Source: VGWG01 sp964580075
Lineage (GTDB): Bacteria; Verrucomicrobiota; Kiritimatiellia; RFP12; JAAYNR01
NCBI GenBank assembly: GCA_964580075.1
Contig: CAZOJL010000053.1
Coordinates: forward strand, 1-19,925
Reading direction: 5' to 3'
Length of the DNA stretch: 19,925 nucleotides
This document shows, piece by piece, positions 6,814 through 15,990 of the stretch. Below the pieces are notes generated by a model. The model searched no databases and was not told the origin of the DNA. It saw only the letters and a list, made by a program, of their open reading frames with translations. How positions within the stretch are numbered: the stretch's first letter is position 1; each line of letters begins with the position of its first letter. The translations under genes were made by a program, and so were the position numbers.

Positions 6814-8753
6814 GGCACCGCCTTCGGGAAAGATGCGGTGTGGGCCTCGCCCGCGAGTGAGGGAAACTTCTCAATATCGGTGTGGGGGAGAAACAGACAA
6901 GAACTGTACTCGTTCATGTATTTGTGGCTGGTGCTGAGTTCCAGGTAGGTCATCGCCCCGGCGATCTCGTGAATCGCCCGCATGGCCTCCTGCGAGAGCA
7001 GCGCCATCTTGGCCCCCTGGACCGATCCATTGCCGATATACTTGAATTTCGCGGGGGGTAGATCGGGGAGCAGGCCGATGCGGATCGCCTGTTCGACCTT
7101 CAGGTAGTTCCCGAATCCGCCCGCGATGTAGACATGCTGAAGATCGTTAAACGTCATACCCACATGATCCAGCAAACATTCCGTGGCCATGTAGATCGAG
7201 CCCTTGCTGTGGATCAGGTTGGCGATGTCCGCCTCGGTCAAGGCCACGTCACGCCCCAACTCGGTGTCGTTGCCGGGAAACAGGATAAACTCCTTGTCGC
7301 CCGTTTCGCCCTCCTGGAGGCGGTTGCCGCAAACCTGCGTATCGAAGCGGCCGCGTCGATCAATGCAGCCGGTCTTGAGCAATTCACCGATCACGTCGAT
7401 CAGGCCGGACCCGCACAGCCCCAGCGGTTTGCCGCCGCCGACCACGCTGCACTGAACGACGTCACCCCGCGGGCCCAATTGGATGTGCTCAATCGCGCCG
7501 TTGGTCGCCCGCATGCCGCAGGTGATCCCCCCGCCTTCGAAGGACGGTCCGGCCGACGCCGAGCAGCAGACCAGCCAGTCTGCGTTCCCCAGCACCAACT
7601 CCCCGTTGGTGCCGAGATCAATCAGAAGCGACAGGTCCTCCGACTGCCGGAGGCCGCTCACCAGAATATCGGACACGACATCCCCGCCCACGTAGCTGGC
7701 CACCCCCGGCAGGAGGGCCAGCAGGCCGCGGCCGTTGATCTTGATCCCCACCTCGGCGGCGCGAATGGTCGGCGGACAGCACGCGGCGGGGATGTAGGGT
7801 TCTTTGCGAATGTACGACGGATTCAGGGCGCACAGGAGATGAATCATCGTGGTGTTCCCGGAACAGACCACCATGGAGACGTCGTTCAGCTTCACCTTTG
7901 CGTCGACCACCAGGGCGGTGATGAGGTCATTGATATCGTTGACGATCATCTCGCGCAACTGCGCGCGGCGCGCGACGGTGGCGCCGAACATGATGCGCGA
8001 GATGACGTCATCGCCCAAGGCGATCTGCGAGTTGTACTTGGCTTTGGTCGCCAGCGTCTTGGACGTGTTCAGGTCCACCAGATGGGCGACCACCGTGGTG
8101 GTGCCGAGGTCCAGTGCCACCCCGAGATTGGCGGCCGACGTATCGCCGGGCTCCACGTCGACCACTTCCACGGTCCCCCCGCGGCAGCCGAGCAACGCGG
8201 TGACCTTCCACTCGCTCTGCCGCAGGATATCCGGCAAATGCTGGAGGACGGTCAAACCGGTCTGCATGATCGGAATATCGCGGGACCGGCGGATCTCGCG
8301 GAAGAGCCGCTCCTGATCACAGATGCAGTCGGAGATCGTGGGCGGGGGGAGTTCGAGATAGACCCTTTGAAACAGGGGATTGCGCGGGAAGAGGGCGCCT
8401 TCCCCGACCCAGTCGGAGATCGACCCGTAGCGGATCGCATCCTCCGTGGCCAACTGGGGCACCCCGCCGATGCGGGATTCCAGCGGCACCTCGACGACCA
8501 CGTCCCCGTCGATGAAGGTCTGGCAGGCCAGCGCCATCCCGCGCTGGATCTCGCGCCGGTCGAGGAACATGTTGGGCTTGGCGGTAACTTTTCCGGATTT
8601 GACGATCACGCGACACTTGCCGCACACCCCATCGCTGCCACAGACGCTGTTAATCGCGATTCCGGCGGCCGCCGCCGCGTCCAGAACGCTCTTGCCTGCC
8701 GCCGCCTTGATGGTGATGTTATCCGGCAGAAACGTTATCGCATAACTCTTCAT
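6810..8753 (-). CDS. acsV: AcsV: ferredoxin-ASKHA reductive activator of the corrinoid iron-sulfur protein
   Basis: AcsV-type activators (RACo family) use ATP to return inactive Co(II) corrinoid protein to Co(I). From the ATG at 8753 the protein is 647 residues. The N-terminus is a plant-type [2Fe-2S] ferredoxin domain with Cys38, Cys44, Cys47 and Cys77 (VCGSDGVCGKCRV ... LACQTF). A linker follows, and then a large ASKHA-fold ATPase (DUF4445-type) with phosphate-binding strands ALDLGTTTVVAHLVD and LLIDLGTNGELVLGN and the AGPSFEGGGITCGMRA motif. An in-frame GTG 12 bases further upstream exists, but the ATGA overlap with the acsC stop supports 8753. It lies between acsC and acsF, next to the substrate protein's gene. 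Confidence 0.93.
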   Translation of the reverse strand: MKSYAITFLPDNITIKAAAGKSVLDAAAAAGIAINSVCGSDGVCGKCRVIVKSGKVTAKPNMFLDRREIQRGMALACQTFIDGDVVVEVPLESRIGGVPQLATEDAIRYGSISDWVGEGALFPRNPLFQRVYLELPPPTISDCICDQERLFREIRRSRDIPIMQTGLTVLQHLPDILRQSEWKVTALLGCRGGTVEVVDVEPGDTSAANLGVALDLGTTTVVAHLVDLNTSKTLATKAKYNSQIALGDDVISRIMFGATVARRAQLREMIVNDINDLITALVVDAKVKLNDVSMVVCSGNTTMIHLLCALNPSYIRKEPYIPAACCPPTIRAAEVGIKINGRGLLALLPGVASYVGGDVVSDILVSGLRQSEDLSLLIDLGTNGELVLGNADWLVCCSASAGPSFEGGGITCGMRATNGAIEHIQLGPRGDVVQCSVVGGGKPLGLCGSGLIDVIGELLKTGCIDRRGRFDTQVCGNRLQEGETGDKEFILFPGNDTELGRDVALTEADIANLIHSKGSIYMATECLLDHVGMTFNDLQHVYIAGGFGNYLKVEQAIRIGLLPDLPPAKFKYIGNGSVQGAKMALLSQEAMRAIHEIAGAMTYLELSTSHKYMNEYSSCLFLPHTDIEKFPSLAGEAHTASFPKAVP

Positions 8754-10090
8754 GCATTCGCCCACGTCGTCTTCAGGAACTTCGAGATGCCGCTGGCTTC
8801 CCGGGGACCGACCAGAACGGTCCAGCCCGAGTCCTCTTTGAGACTGCCGCTCATGACCGCGATGTACCCCGGAATGATGACCTTGCGGTGCGCGACGTTG
8901 CTCGTGACCGCCTCTGAATTGAGGAACGCCGCGATTTTTTCCGATGTGAGCTTATCGGAGGCGAACGCGGTCAGCACCGATGTGCCTTCGGTATCGAGCA
9001 CCGCGATGTAGGCCGGCACACGGCTGGCCTCCACCTCGCCCGCCACGGTGTAATACGTCAGGGAGAAGTTGGTCGTGATCAGGAACGGTGACTCCGGTGT
9101 GACCGCGCCGATCGCATTGAGCTTCGCTTCCACCTGGATTGGCTTGCGCGGATCGGTATAGAGGTTCTGACTGACGGTCAGAATGGGCATGATCTGCTCG
9201 GGACGGTCGAGCGCCGTGAGCACGATGCCGGCGTACTTGGCCACAACCATGCAGCACTCGGCCACGGCGGCAAGCGGCTCCTCCTGGCGAACTGTCACCA
9301 GGCAGGGATAGCCCAGCACACGCAGATTTTTCTTGAGCGCCAGACGGCGCACCGCGGTCAACGCCTGGAGGGTGTCCGACACCCGCGCGGTCGTGACATC
9401 CAGCACGATCTCCTCGATTCCGGCCGCGCGCGCCTTTTCAACCCGCGGCACGAGCGTGTCCAGATCCGGCGCGGCGATGGCCAGGGGACAATGGTGCGCT
9501 TTGGCCAGGGCGATGAACGCATCGAGGGTCGCCTCGGTGGCGGCGTGGATGAGGGGTCTCTTGTCGGCGCACGTGGCCAGGACGGCGTCCAGATGCGCGG
9601 CTTCTGACGCCATGAGGACCATCGGCAGCTCGAGCGTGCCCGCGGCTTTCACGGCCTTGGCGAAAGGCCCGGCCTGGCCGCTGGTATTGACGACGGCCAC
9701 CACCGTGGCGCGCAGTTCCATCCCCACGCGGACGAATCGCAGGTTACGGATTCGCTCGATCTGAGCCTGCAGCGCGGCCTCATCCAGGGCATCCGACACC
9801 AGCACCCCCACGCCCGGCTCATGATGGAACGACTCCTCGTGACGAAACATCACGGTCTCGTTGCCGATCTCGAGCTTGCCCGGCCCCGTGCCGATGGTGA
9901 CCAGCCGGATGGGCGGCGCGGCGGCCCCGGCGAGCGCCGCCTTGGAGGCGTCGCTGACGTCCGGACACTGGTCGAGGCTCGCCTGCTTCTGCGCGAGCTT
10001 CATGGCGAATGCCAGACACGTCGGGCAGCCGCACTTCTTACAATTCGTCTTCGGCAACAACTTGAAGATATCCAATGCTTTCAGAGCCAT
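8750..10090 (-). CDS. acsC: Corrinoid iron-sulfur protein large subunit AcsC (CdhE-type gamma subunit)
   Basis: This large subunit of the corrinoid iron-sulfur protein binds the cobamide and a low-potential [4Fe-4S] cluster. From ATG 10090 it has 446 residues, about the length of the Moorella protein. The N-terminal cluster motif is Cys17-X2-Cys20-X4-Cys25-X16-Cys42 (CKKCGCPTC ... DQCP). A TIM barrel follows (GVGVLVSDALDE, EEIVLDVTTARVSD, PILTVSQNLYTDPRKP). The C-terminal part (from ~residue 330) contains TTNFSLTYYTVAGEVE and is the cobalamin-binding domain. GGAGG 6 bases before the ATG fixes the start; a 47-codon upstream extension is the shadow of acsB. The gap from acsB is 37 bases; the 3' end overlaps acsV by ATGA. 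Confidence 0.96.
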   Translation of the reverse strand: MALKALDIFKLLPKTNCKKCGCPTCLAFAMKLAQKQASLDQCPDVSDASKAALAGAAAPPIRLVTIGTGPGKLEIGNETVMFRHEESFHHEPGVGVLVSDALDEAALQAQIERIRNLRFVRVGMELRATVVAVVNTSGQAGPFAKAVKAAGTLELPMVLMASEAAHLDAVLATCADKRPLIHAATEATLDAFIALAKAHHCPLAIAAPDLDTLVPRVEKARAAGIEEIVLDVTTARVSDTLQALTAVRRLALKKNLRVLGYPCLVTVRQEEPLAAVAECCMVVAKYAGIVLTALDRPEQIMPILTVSQNLYTDPRKPIQVEAKLNAIGAVTPESPFLITTNFSLTYYTVAGEVEASRVPAYIAVLDTEGTSVLTAFASDKLTSEKIAAFLNSEAVTSNVAHRKVIIPGYIAVMSGSLKEDSGWTVLVGPREASGISKFLKTTWANA

Positions 10091-10096
10091 GGTCCG

Positions 10097-10101
10097 CCTC
10101 C
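10097..10101 (-). promoter_or_regulatory. Shine-Dalgarno site that decides the acsC start
   Basis: On the minus strand GGAGG lies 6 bases before ATG 10090, placing the [4Fe-4S] motif at residues 17-42 as in homologues. Confidence 0.65.
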
Positions 10102-10127
10102 CCTTCTTCGTTTCACACAGGTTTGAT

Positions 10128-12305
10128 TTACAGCAACGCGTCCATTTCCAGCGCGGGGTGCCCCACCTTCTGCAGGTACTCCACCAGTTCCTCGCCCGTG
10201 GTCGCCACGGTCTCATCCGCGATTTTGTCAAGCAGGTCCGGCACCCCGACCTCCCGGGCGCGCCCGGCGAACCGGTCGCGATAGAACTCCTTGAGTTCCT
10301 TGGGCATCCACAGCAGGCGCTTCAGACCCCCATCGGCCGCGATGAATTTCTTGCTCAGCACATAGAGGCGGCCCACACCCAGGAACCCGGGTGTCTGGTT
10401 GCCGCCGCCCACCGAACCCGCGAGCGTGGAAAACTTCATGCCGCAGGGCGTCATGCCGCTGAACTCGCGATTGACGATCATGAATCCATTGGCCTCGGGA
10501 ATCAACGCCAGGATGCACTCGAAACAGCCGCAGGACGTCATGGGATCTTCCATGAGCGAATAGAGGCTGACTTGCGAGATGGTGCGGTTGGAACTCTGGT
10601 ACACAAAGTCATTCACCTCCTGCCACTGCCCCTTGTTCACATCGATCACGTGGCTCTTCTTGATCGGCTGGTTGCCGCCGGTGGGATCAATCTCGTGCCC
10701 CACCTTGCCGTCCAGCCAACTGACGGCCCCGCAGAGCCCCAGTCGCTCCGGGCTGATGACGCAGATGTGGTTCGGCGCGAACGACTGGCACAGCGAGCAG
10801 GAGTAGAACACATCGACGCTTTCATCCGTCATGCCGAGAATGCGTTCATCGCGCTGCGCATAGGCCTTGCGGGCTTCCTTCAGCGCGGCATTGAGCGGCG
10901 CCTGATCGGTGATGATTTTCACCTGGACCTTGTCGACGATCTTGCTGTAGAGGTTGTGAATCTGGGCATGGATGATCGTGCCGAAATCCTTCAGCCTGAA
11001 CCCGCTGGCATAGGCATCCTTGCTGACGCGCACCCAGATGATGTCGCGCTGGCTCATGTGGAAGATGCCCATCGCATAGTTGAGGAAGTCGTGAATCTTG
11101 CGCTCGATGAGCGGTTCGAAATCGCTGTGCATGGCACGCCCGGCAATCTCCACCACGATGCCCAGCGGCATGGCGGACCCCTGCTGGGCCGTGTCGATAT
11201 CGGGGCCGATGATCTCGATTTTGCCGTCTTCCAACGCGTCCATGTCACGCATCCGCACGAACTCGAACGCCGCGGAATATTTCCCGCCGAATTCCACCTG
11301 CGTATCCTCGCGCCGCACCCGCTCGCCCTCGAAGGCGGCGGAGTAGGAGACCGGGATGTCGAGCTCTGAGACGGAGACCTTGACCCCGCGCACTTCAATA
11401 CACCGGGGGACGAGGGCGTCGTGATTCAGTTCGTGGACCACATGCTCGTACGTGCAGATTCCGGTGGGCTTGATCTCCGGGATGTCCGTGTCGGCAATGA
11501 TCGGGAAGCCCATGTTGATGGCGCCGGCGCCGGTGGCGTACTTGTGGTCATCGACCTCGCCCAAGGTGACGCCGAAGGCGAACACGCGGTTCTTGCAATA
11601 CTCCAGGCACTTGCGGGACTGCCCGGCCTTCAGGCCGCCGAAGGTCAGCGCGCCGCGGATGGCCCAGCTCAGGGGATAGATGGCGCTCAGGGTGTCGCGC
11701 CCGTACGGCACGATGTAAGAGTCCCACCCCATCTGCACCTTTTCCTCATTCAACTGGTCGATGATGCTGACCCCGTTGGAGGAGGATCCGACAAACACCA
11801 TGATGCTGCGCTTCTGGAATTCGCGGACGATCTTGACGGCGGTCTTGCTGTCCGGCGCCGCACCGAGGATGGCGGCAAACCCGGGCATGCGGCCATCGAC
11901 CAGTTGAATCCCCAGCGTCCGCAGGATGGTATCCGAAAAGAAGCCGTTGCAGTCCGCCTGCGGTTCCTGCGCATACAAGTAGCGCAGGACCATGATGATC
12001 TCTTCGCAGAGGAGCGTCGCGATGCCCGCGTCCAAAGCCGTACCCAGGTAGGGGAACCAGAGGTGGTCGGCGGGAGGCGGGCCCAGCAGCTCGCGCGCAT
12101 GCTCCAGGATCGGTTTCAGTTCACCGACGGTTTTTGCCTCGACCCCCATCAGGGCGTTGGACATCGGCAGAAAATACGCCGTGTCGGGGAATCCGATGGC
12201 CGTAGCTTCGCCTTTCTCCTCCCGGGCTTTCTGGAAGAATTCCTCGGCTTGGCGCACGATATCATGCGCACCGCGGATCGCTGCACTGGCTATAATCTTA
12301 GACAT
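10128..12305 (-). CDS. acsB: Acetyl-CoA synthase AcsB (CO-methylating)
   Basis: AcsB condenses CO, the methyl group and CoA into acetyl-CoA at the nickel-iron-sulfur A-cluster. From ATG 12305 it has 725 residues, close to the ~729 of the Moorella enzyme, so the N-terminal CODH-contacting domain absent from archaeal CdhC is present. The A-cluster ligands are all visible: Cys503, Cys506, Cys515 and Cys525 (CSLCQSFAPNHICVISPERLGLCG) for the cubane, and Cys592-Gly593-Cys594 (SCGCFEC) for the distal nickel. AAAGGA stands ~7 bases upstream of the ATG. The gene begins 8 bases inside the end of the iron-sulfur gene upstream, and acsC follows after 37 bases. Identification is certain on motif grounds. 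Confidence 0.97.
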   Translation of the reverse strand: MSKIIASAAIRGAHDIVRQAEEFFQKAREEKGEATAIGFPDTAYFLPMSNALMGVEAKTVGELKPILEHARELLGPPPADHLWFPYLGTALDAGIATLLCEEIIMVLRYLYAQEPQADCNGFFSDTILRTLGIQLVDGRMPGFAAILGAAPDSKTAVKIVREFQKRSIMVFVGSSSNGVSIIDQLNEEKVQMGWDSYIVPYGRDTLSAIYPLSWAIRGALTFGGLKAGQSRKCLEYCKNRVFAFGVTLGEVDDHKYATGAGAINMGFPIIADTDIPEIKPTGICTYEHVVHELNHDALVPRCIEVRGVKVSVSELDIPVSYSAAFEGERVRREDTQVEFGGKYSAAFEFVRMRDMDALEDGKIEIIGPDIDTAQQGSAMPLGIVVEIAGRAMHSDFEPLIERKIHDFLNYAMGIFHMSQRDIIWVRVSKDAYASGFRLKDFGTIIHAQIHNLYSKIVDKVQVKIITDQAPLNAALKEARKAYAQRDERILGMTDESVDVFYSCSLCQSFAPNHICVISPERLGLCGAVSWLDGKVGHEIDPTGGNQPIKKSHVIDVNKGQWQEVNDFVYQSSNRTISQVSLYSLMEDPMTSCGCFECILALIPEANGFMIVNREFSGMTPCGMKFSTLAGSVGGGNQTPGFLGVGRLYVLSKKFIAADGGLKRLLWMPKELKEFYRDRFAGRAREVGVPDLLDKIADETVATTGEELVEYLQKVGHPALEMDALL

Positions 12306-13117
12306 GGATGCTTCCTTTCCTCTCCGAGGCGATTTTCTGACTTCCCACAATCACGTTTGTCTCCACGTTCAGGCACAACGCGTCACGCTTGCACGCGGTG
12401 CACAGGTCGGCGGCGTCTCCGTTGGCAGGCATCCGCCGCCGCACCTCCGCCACTTGCCGCGCGGCGGCAAACGGACGCCCGCACCCTTGGCAGGGGGCCA
12501 GCGGAAGCCGCGTGTTGAGCTCGCGAATTCCCCATTCGCCGTTGCCCTCATCCAAATGCAGGGCGCCCGTCGGACATACGGCCACGCAGGCACCGCAGCC
12601 GATGCAGGCCTCCGAAGGATCGGTGAACGGCGTCGTGACGGCCCGCTCCACACCGCGGTTGGCATACCCAATGGCGTGCCGGCCGATCACCTCCGCGCAA
12701 ACCCGGACGCACAATCCGCACAAGATGCACTTTTCGTCGAGCGCCTTCGATGTCGTGCTCTCGAATCGGGGCTTCTCCACCCCGTATTCGCGGGCCAGGT
12801 CGCGGATGACGTCCACCCCGGGACAGCGTGCCCACAGCATTTCCAGCAGCACGCGGCGCGTGGCGCGGACTGTCCGTCTCAATCACATCATTCTCGTACG
12901 GGGCGTAGAGGCAGGACGTCACCAGCTTGGACCGTTTGTTCCAGTGCACCTCGACCACGCAGAGCCGGCAGGCGCCATAGTCGCCCACCGCCGCATGATG
13001 ACACAGGGCCGGAATGTCGGTCCCCTGGCGCCGGGCGACGCTCAACACGGTCTCTCCCGGGCCGGCTTTCACCGGCTGTCCATTCAACACAAACGCTGTT
13101 TCCTGTTCAGTTCTCAT
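12298..13117 (-). pseudogene. HoxU/NuoG-like iron-sulfur protein, reading frame broken near 12863-12870
   Basis: Two frames together encode one protein of about 270 residues. The first frame runs from ATG 13117 (GAAGG 6 bases upstream) and gives a [2Fe-2S] domain with Cys39, Cys50, Cys53 and Cys69 (HHAAVGDYGACRLCVVEV ... VTSC), as in the N-terminus of NuoG, HoxU and HydA. Homology then jumps frame: VLLEMLWARCPGVDVIRDLA is followed by two [4Fe-4S] motifs (CILCGLCVRVC and CIGCGACVAVCPTGAL). After these comes an extra cysteine set, PCQGCG and DLCTACKRDALC, possibly another cluster or a zinc site. It should pass electrons between the NuoE-NuoF fusion upstream and a partner enzyme. The break may be a sequence error. 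If it is real, the module would lack this link. The stop overlaps acsB by 8 bases. Confidence 0.85.
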
Positions 13118-13141
13118 CGCGCGCCTTCGCTGTGTCAGCCA

Positions 13142-15472
13142 TCACGTCACCTCGACCGCGCCAAACCGGCATACTTCCAGACAAGCCCCGCATTTGACGC
13201 ACCCCGCCGGGTCGATCCGATGCGGCTCTTTTCGCTTGCCGGATATCACCCGCGGGGGACATTTCCTGGCACAGGCGGTACAGCCCGTGCATTGATCCGG
13301 CAGGATGCGATACGTGATAAGCGCCTTGCACGATTTGGCCGGACACCGCCGATCCACGATGTGGGCCCGATACTCATCTTCAAAATAGCGCAAGGTGCTC
13401 AACACCGGGTTTGGCGCCGACCCGCCGAGGGCGCAGAGGGAGCCGTCCGAGATCGCCGCCGCCAGTTCCTGCAGCAGCGCGATGTCACTTTCGCATCCCT
13501 GCCCGTTGCACAGGCGCGTCAGCACGTCGTCCATGCGGGCAAGACCTTCCCGGCAGGGAAGACATTTGCCGCAGGATTCTTCGCGCAGAAAGTGCACGAA
13601 GAAGCGCGCCACATCCACCATGCACGAGGACTCGTCCATCACGACCATGCCGCCCGACCCCATCATGGAACCGGCCTTGGCCAACGCGTCAAAATCGATC
13701 TTGATGTCGAGCAACGATTCGGGGAGACACCCGCCTGAAGGTCCGCCCGTCTGCACGGCCTTGAAGCGTTTGCCCCCGGGAATGCCGCCGCCAATCCCGA
13801 AGACCAGCTCGCGCAACGTAATTCCCATGGGCACTTCCACCAAGCCGGTGTTCACCACTTTCCCGACCAGGGAGAAGATCTTGGTGCCCGTGGAACCCGC
13901 CGTCCCGATCGCGGCGAACCACGCGGCGCCGCGCGCCACGATGATCGGCACATTGGCCCACGTCTCGACGTTGTTGAGATTGGAGGGGCAGCCCCAGACG
14001 CCGCTTTCCACGGTGTGCACATACTTCGCGCGCGGCTCACCGGCCTTGCCCTCCAGCGAGGCCATCAGGGCTGTCGATTCTCCGCAGACAAAGGCGCCAC
14101 CGCCGCGCACCACCCGGATGTCAAAGTCGAACCCGCTGGCGAGGATGTTCCGCCCGAGGAAGCCCCGGTCCCGCGCCTGCGCAATGGCGATGCCGACATT
14201 GCGCACGGCCATCGGATACTCATCGCGCACATACACATACCCCTGGCTGGCGCCGATGGCATACGCGCCGATGATCATCCCCTCGATCACACGATGCGGG
14301 TTGCCCTCCAGAAGGCTCCGATCCATGTACGCGCCCGGATCCCCTTCATCCGCGTTGCAGATCACGTATTTCGGCGTCCCGTGGGCGTTGCGGCACGACT
14401 CCCACTTGCGCCCCGTTAAGAATCCCCCGCCCCCGCGTCCCCGCAGCCCCGACCGTTTGATCTCGTCGATGATGGTTGCGGACGGCATCGCGAGGGCTTT
14501 GCGCAACGCCTCATACCCGTTACAGCGCTGCAAATAATCGTCGATGCTCTCCGGCGAAATGCGTTCGTTATCGCCGAAAATCACACGTTGCTGTTTGGCG
14601 TAGAACGGGATCTGATCCTCGATCGCGATCGGCGCCGCACGCGGCGTCTCCCGGTAGAGGAGGGACTTCACCACCGCCCCGGTCAGCACGGACTTTTGGA
14701 TGATCTCCGGCACCGCTTCGACCGTGACCTTCTGATAGAAGTAATTCTCCGGCCGGACGATTACGATCGGCCCCCGTTCGCAGAAGCCGTGGCACCCGCT
14801 CTGAATGAACGTGACGTGCTGGCGAATGTTGAGGCGTTGCAATTCGCGCTCCAGCGCCGTTGCAACCGCCTGGCAGCCGTAGGCCTGGCATCCCGTGCCG
14901 CCGCACACCGCCAGTTCCACGCGCGTGTTCATGAGACGCGTTCGATCAACCGGTGTCTCCACGACCTCGACCGGAAGCGGATCCACCGAGGTGATGCCCC
15001 CCGTCTCGCTGACTTCCTTCAGCATCTTGTCGATGGTGTCGGGAGCCGCCCGGTAGTACCGATTGTCCACGACCACCACCGGCCCCAGCGCGCAGGCGCC
15101 CAGGCAGTTGACCGTCTCCAGCGTGAATGCGCCATCGGCCGTGGTTTCACCCGCCGCGATCTGCAGTTTGCGGGCAATCTCGTCCAGCACGCGCGGGGCG
15201 CCCCGGACATGACAGGCCGTACCCATGCAAACCTTGATGATATGGCGTCCCTTGGGTTTCAGACTGAACGCATGGTAAAAGGTGGCCACGTGAAACACGT
15301 CCGCCAGCGGCACCCCCAGCCGCTCGGCCACAAGCCGCAGTCCCGCTTCCGGCAGATAGCCGATCGCGTGGCTCAGGGTCTGCATGACGGCAATGAGGGA
15401 CGCCGGCTCACAGGCGTGTTGCGCCAGCGCCTGCTCCACCGCGTCCAGGTGTGTATCCGGTACCGCACTCAC
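13142..15472 (-). CDS. NuoE-NuoF fusion: NAD(P)H-oxidising flavin iron-sulfur subunit (HydC+HydB type)
   Basis: A single 776-residue chain. Residues ~1-155 are a NuoE/HydC thioredoxin-like [2Fe-2S] domain (Cys82, Cys87, Cys123, Cys127). Residues ~185-260 are a second such domain (Cys190, Cys195, Cys227, Cys231), as at the HydB N-terminus. The NuoF core follows, with the NADH site GRGGGGFLTGRKW (~345-357), the FMN site NADEGDPGAYMDR (~373-385), an SLBB region and a [4Fe-4S] site (SCGKCLPC at 633-640, plus Cys680). The C-terminus adds two ferredoxin [4Fe-4S] motifs (Cys728/731/734/738 and Cys758/761/764/768). The added clusters are typical of electron-bifurcating HydB rather than complex I. It starts with GTG in a GTGA overlap with the ferredoxin stop. 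No hydrogenase gene is nearby. NAD versus NADP use cannot be told. Confidence 0.93.
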   Translation of the reverse strand: MSAVPDTHLDAVEQALAQHACEPASLIAVMQTLSHAIGYLPEAGLRLVAERLGVPLADVFHVATFYHAFSLKPKGRHIIKVCMGTACHVRGAPRVLDEIARKLQIAAGETTADGAFTLETVNCLGACALGPVVVVDNRYYRAAPDTIDKMLKEVSETGGITSVDPLPVEVVETPVDRTRLMNTRVELAVCGGTGCQAYGCQAVATALERELQRLNIRQHVTFIQSGCHGFCERGPIVIVRPENYFYQKVTVEAVPEIIQKSVLTGAVVKSLLYRETPRAAPIAIEDQIPFYAKQQRVIFGDNERISPESIDDYLQRCNGYEALRKALAMPSATIIDEIKRSGLRGRGGGGFLTGRKWESCRNAHGTPKYVICNADEGDPGAYMDRSLLEGNPHRVIEGMIIGAYAIGASQGYVYVRDEYPMAVRNVGIAIAQARDRGFLGRNILASGFDFDIRVVRGGGAFVCGESTALMASLEGKAGEPRAKYVHTVESGVWGCPSNLNNVETWANVPIIVARGAAWFAAIGTAGSTGTKIFSLVGKVVNTGLVEVPMGITLRELVFGIGGGIPGGKRFKAVQTGGPSGGCLPESLLDIKIDFDALAKAGSMMGSGGMVVMDESSCMVDVARFFVHFLREESCGKCLPCREGLARMDDVLTRLCNGQGCESDIALLQELAAAISDGSLCALGGSAPNPVLSTLRYFEDEYRAHIVDRRCPAKSCKALITYRILPDQCTGCTACARKCPPRVISGKRKEPHRIDPAGCVKCGACLEVCRFGAVEVT

Positions 15473-15990
15473 GTTTTCAACGTCCCCGTCGCGTGCTCAA
15501 TCTGCACGAGATACGCATCGCGCTTGTCCGCGACCACCGCGTCGAGGCTTTGGAAGGTCAGGGCGTCGGTCGGACAGGCCTCGACGCATGCCGGCAATTC
15601 TCCGCGCTCCACGCGCTCGAAACACTGGTCGCACTTGATGATCGCATGCGACGCGTCATCCATCCGGATCACGCCAAACGGACAGGCCAGAACACACCAC
15701 TTGCAGCCGATACACCGCGCCTGGTCGATCAGCACCGGACTGTCGTCGTCCTTCCGGTGCAGGGCCTGCGTCGGACAGATCGCGACACACGGCGCGTTCT
15801 CGCACTGCCGGCACTGCAGGGGAACCGCAAAACCGCAACCCCGTTCCACGTTGACCCGCGAACGCGGGGGATGCGCTTCGCGAATAGCCGTGACCAGCGA
15901 CTGGGTCTGGGAGTGCTCGACTCCGCACGCCAGTTCGCAGGTCTTGCAGCCCATGCATCGGTCCGCCTTGACGACGATCATTCCCTTCAT
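15469..15990 (-). CDS. Four-cluster ferredoxin-like electron-transfer protein (CooF/HycB type)
   Basis: A 173-residue protein with sixteen motif cysteines in four groups: Cys12/15/18/22, Cys60/63/68/72, Cys93/96/99/103 and Cys120/123/135/139, enough for four [4Fe-4S] clusters. This is the DmsB/HycB/CooF layout; CooF is the partner that takes electrons from CO dehydrogenase. It lies directly downstream of the CODH gene (29 bases) and overlaps the NuoE-NuoF fusion by GTGA, so it is placed to wire CODH to the flavin subunit. The ATG at 15990 has a weak GGAG ~10 bases upstream; Met4 is a possible alternative start. No signal peptide is seen, so it is cytoplasmic. The symbol cooF would be reasonable but is not certain. 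Confidence 0.88.
   Translation of the reverse strand: MKGMIVVKADRCMGCKTCELACGVEHSQTQSLVTAIREAHPPRSRVNVERGCGFAVPLQCRQCENAPCVAICPTQALHRKDDDSPVLIDQARCIGCKWCVLACPFGVIRMDDASHAIIKCDQCFERVERGELPACVEACPTDALTFQSLDAVVADKRDAYLVQIEHATGTLKT

Noticed and set aside
7134..9011. Open frame of 625 codons on the + strand opposite acsV
   Set aside because: It mirrors the GC-rich codons of acsV, has no recognisable domain or ribosome site, and is rich in Asp, Gly, His, Gln and Arg, as expected for an antisense shadow.
9861..11369. Open frame of 502 codons on the + strand opposite acsB/acsC
   Set aside because: It runs antisense across two certain genes and their junction and has no protein-family signature.
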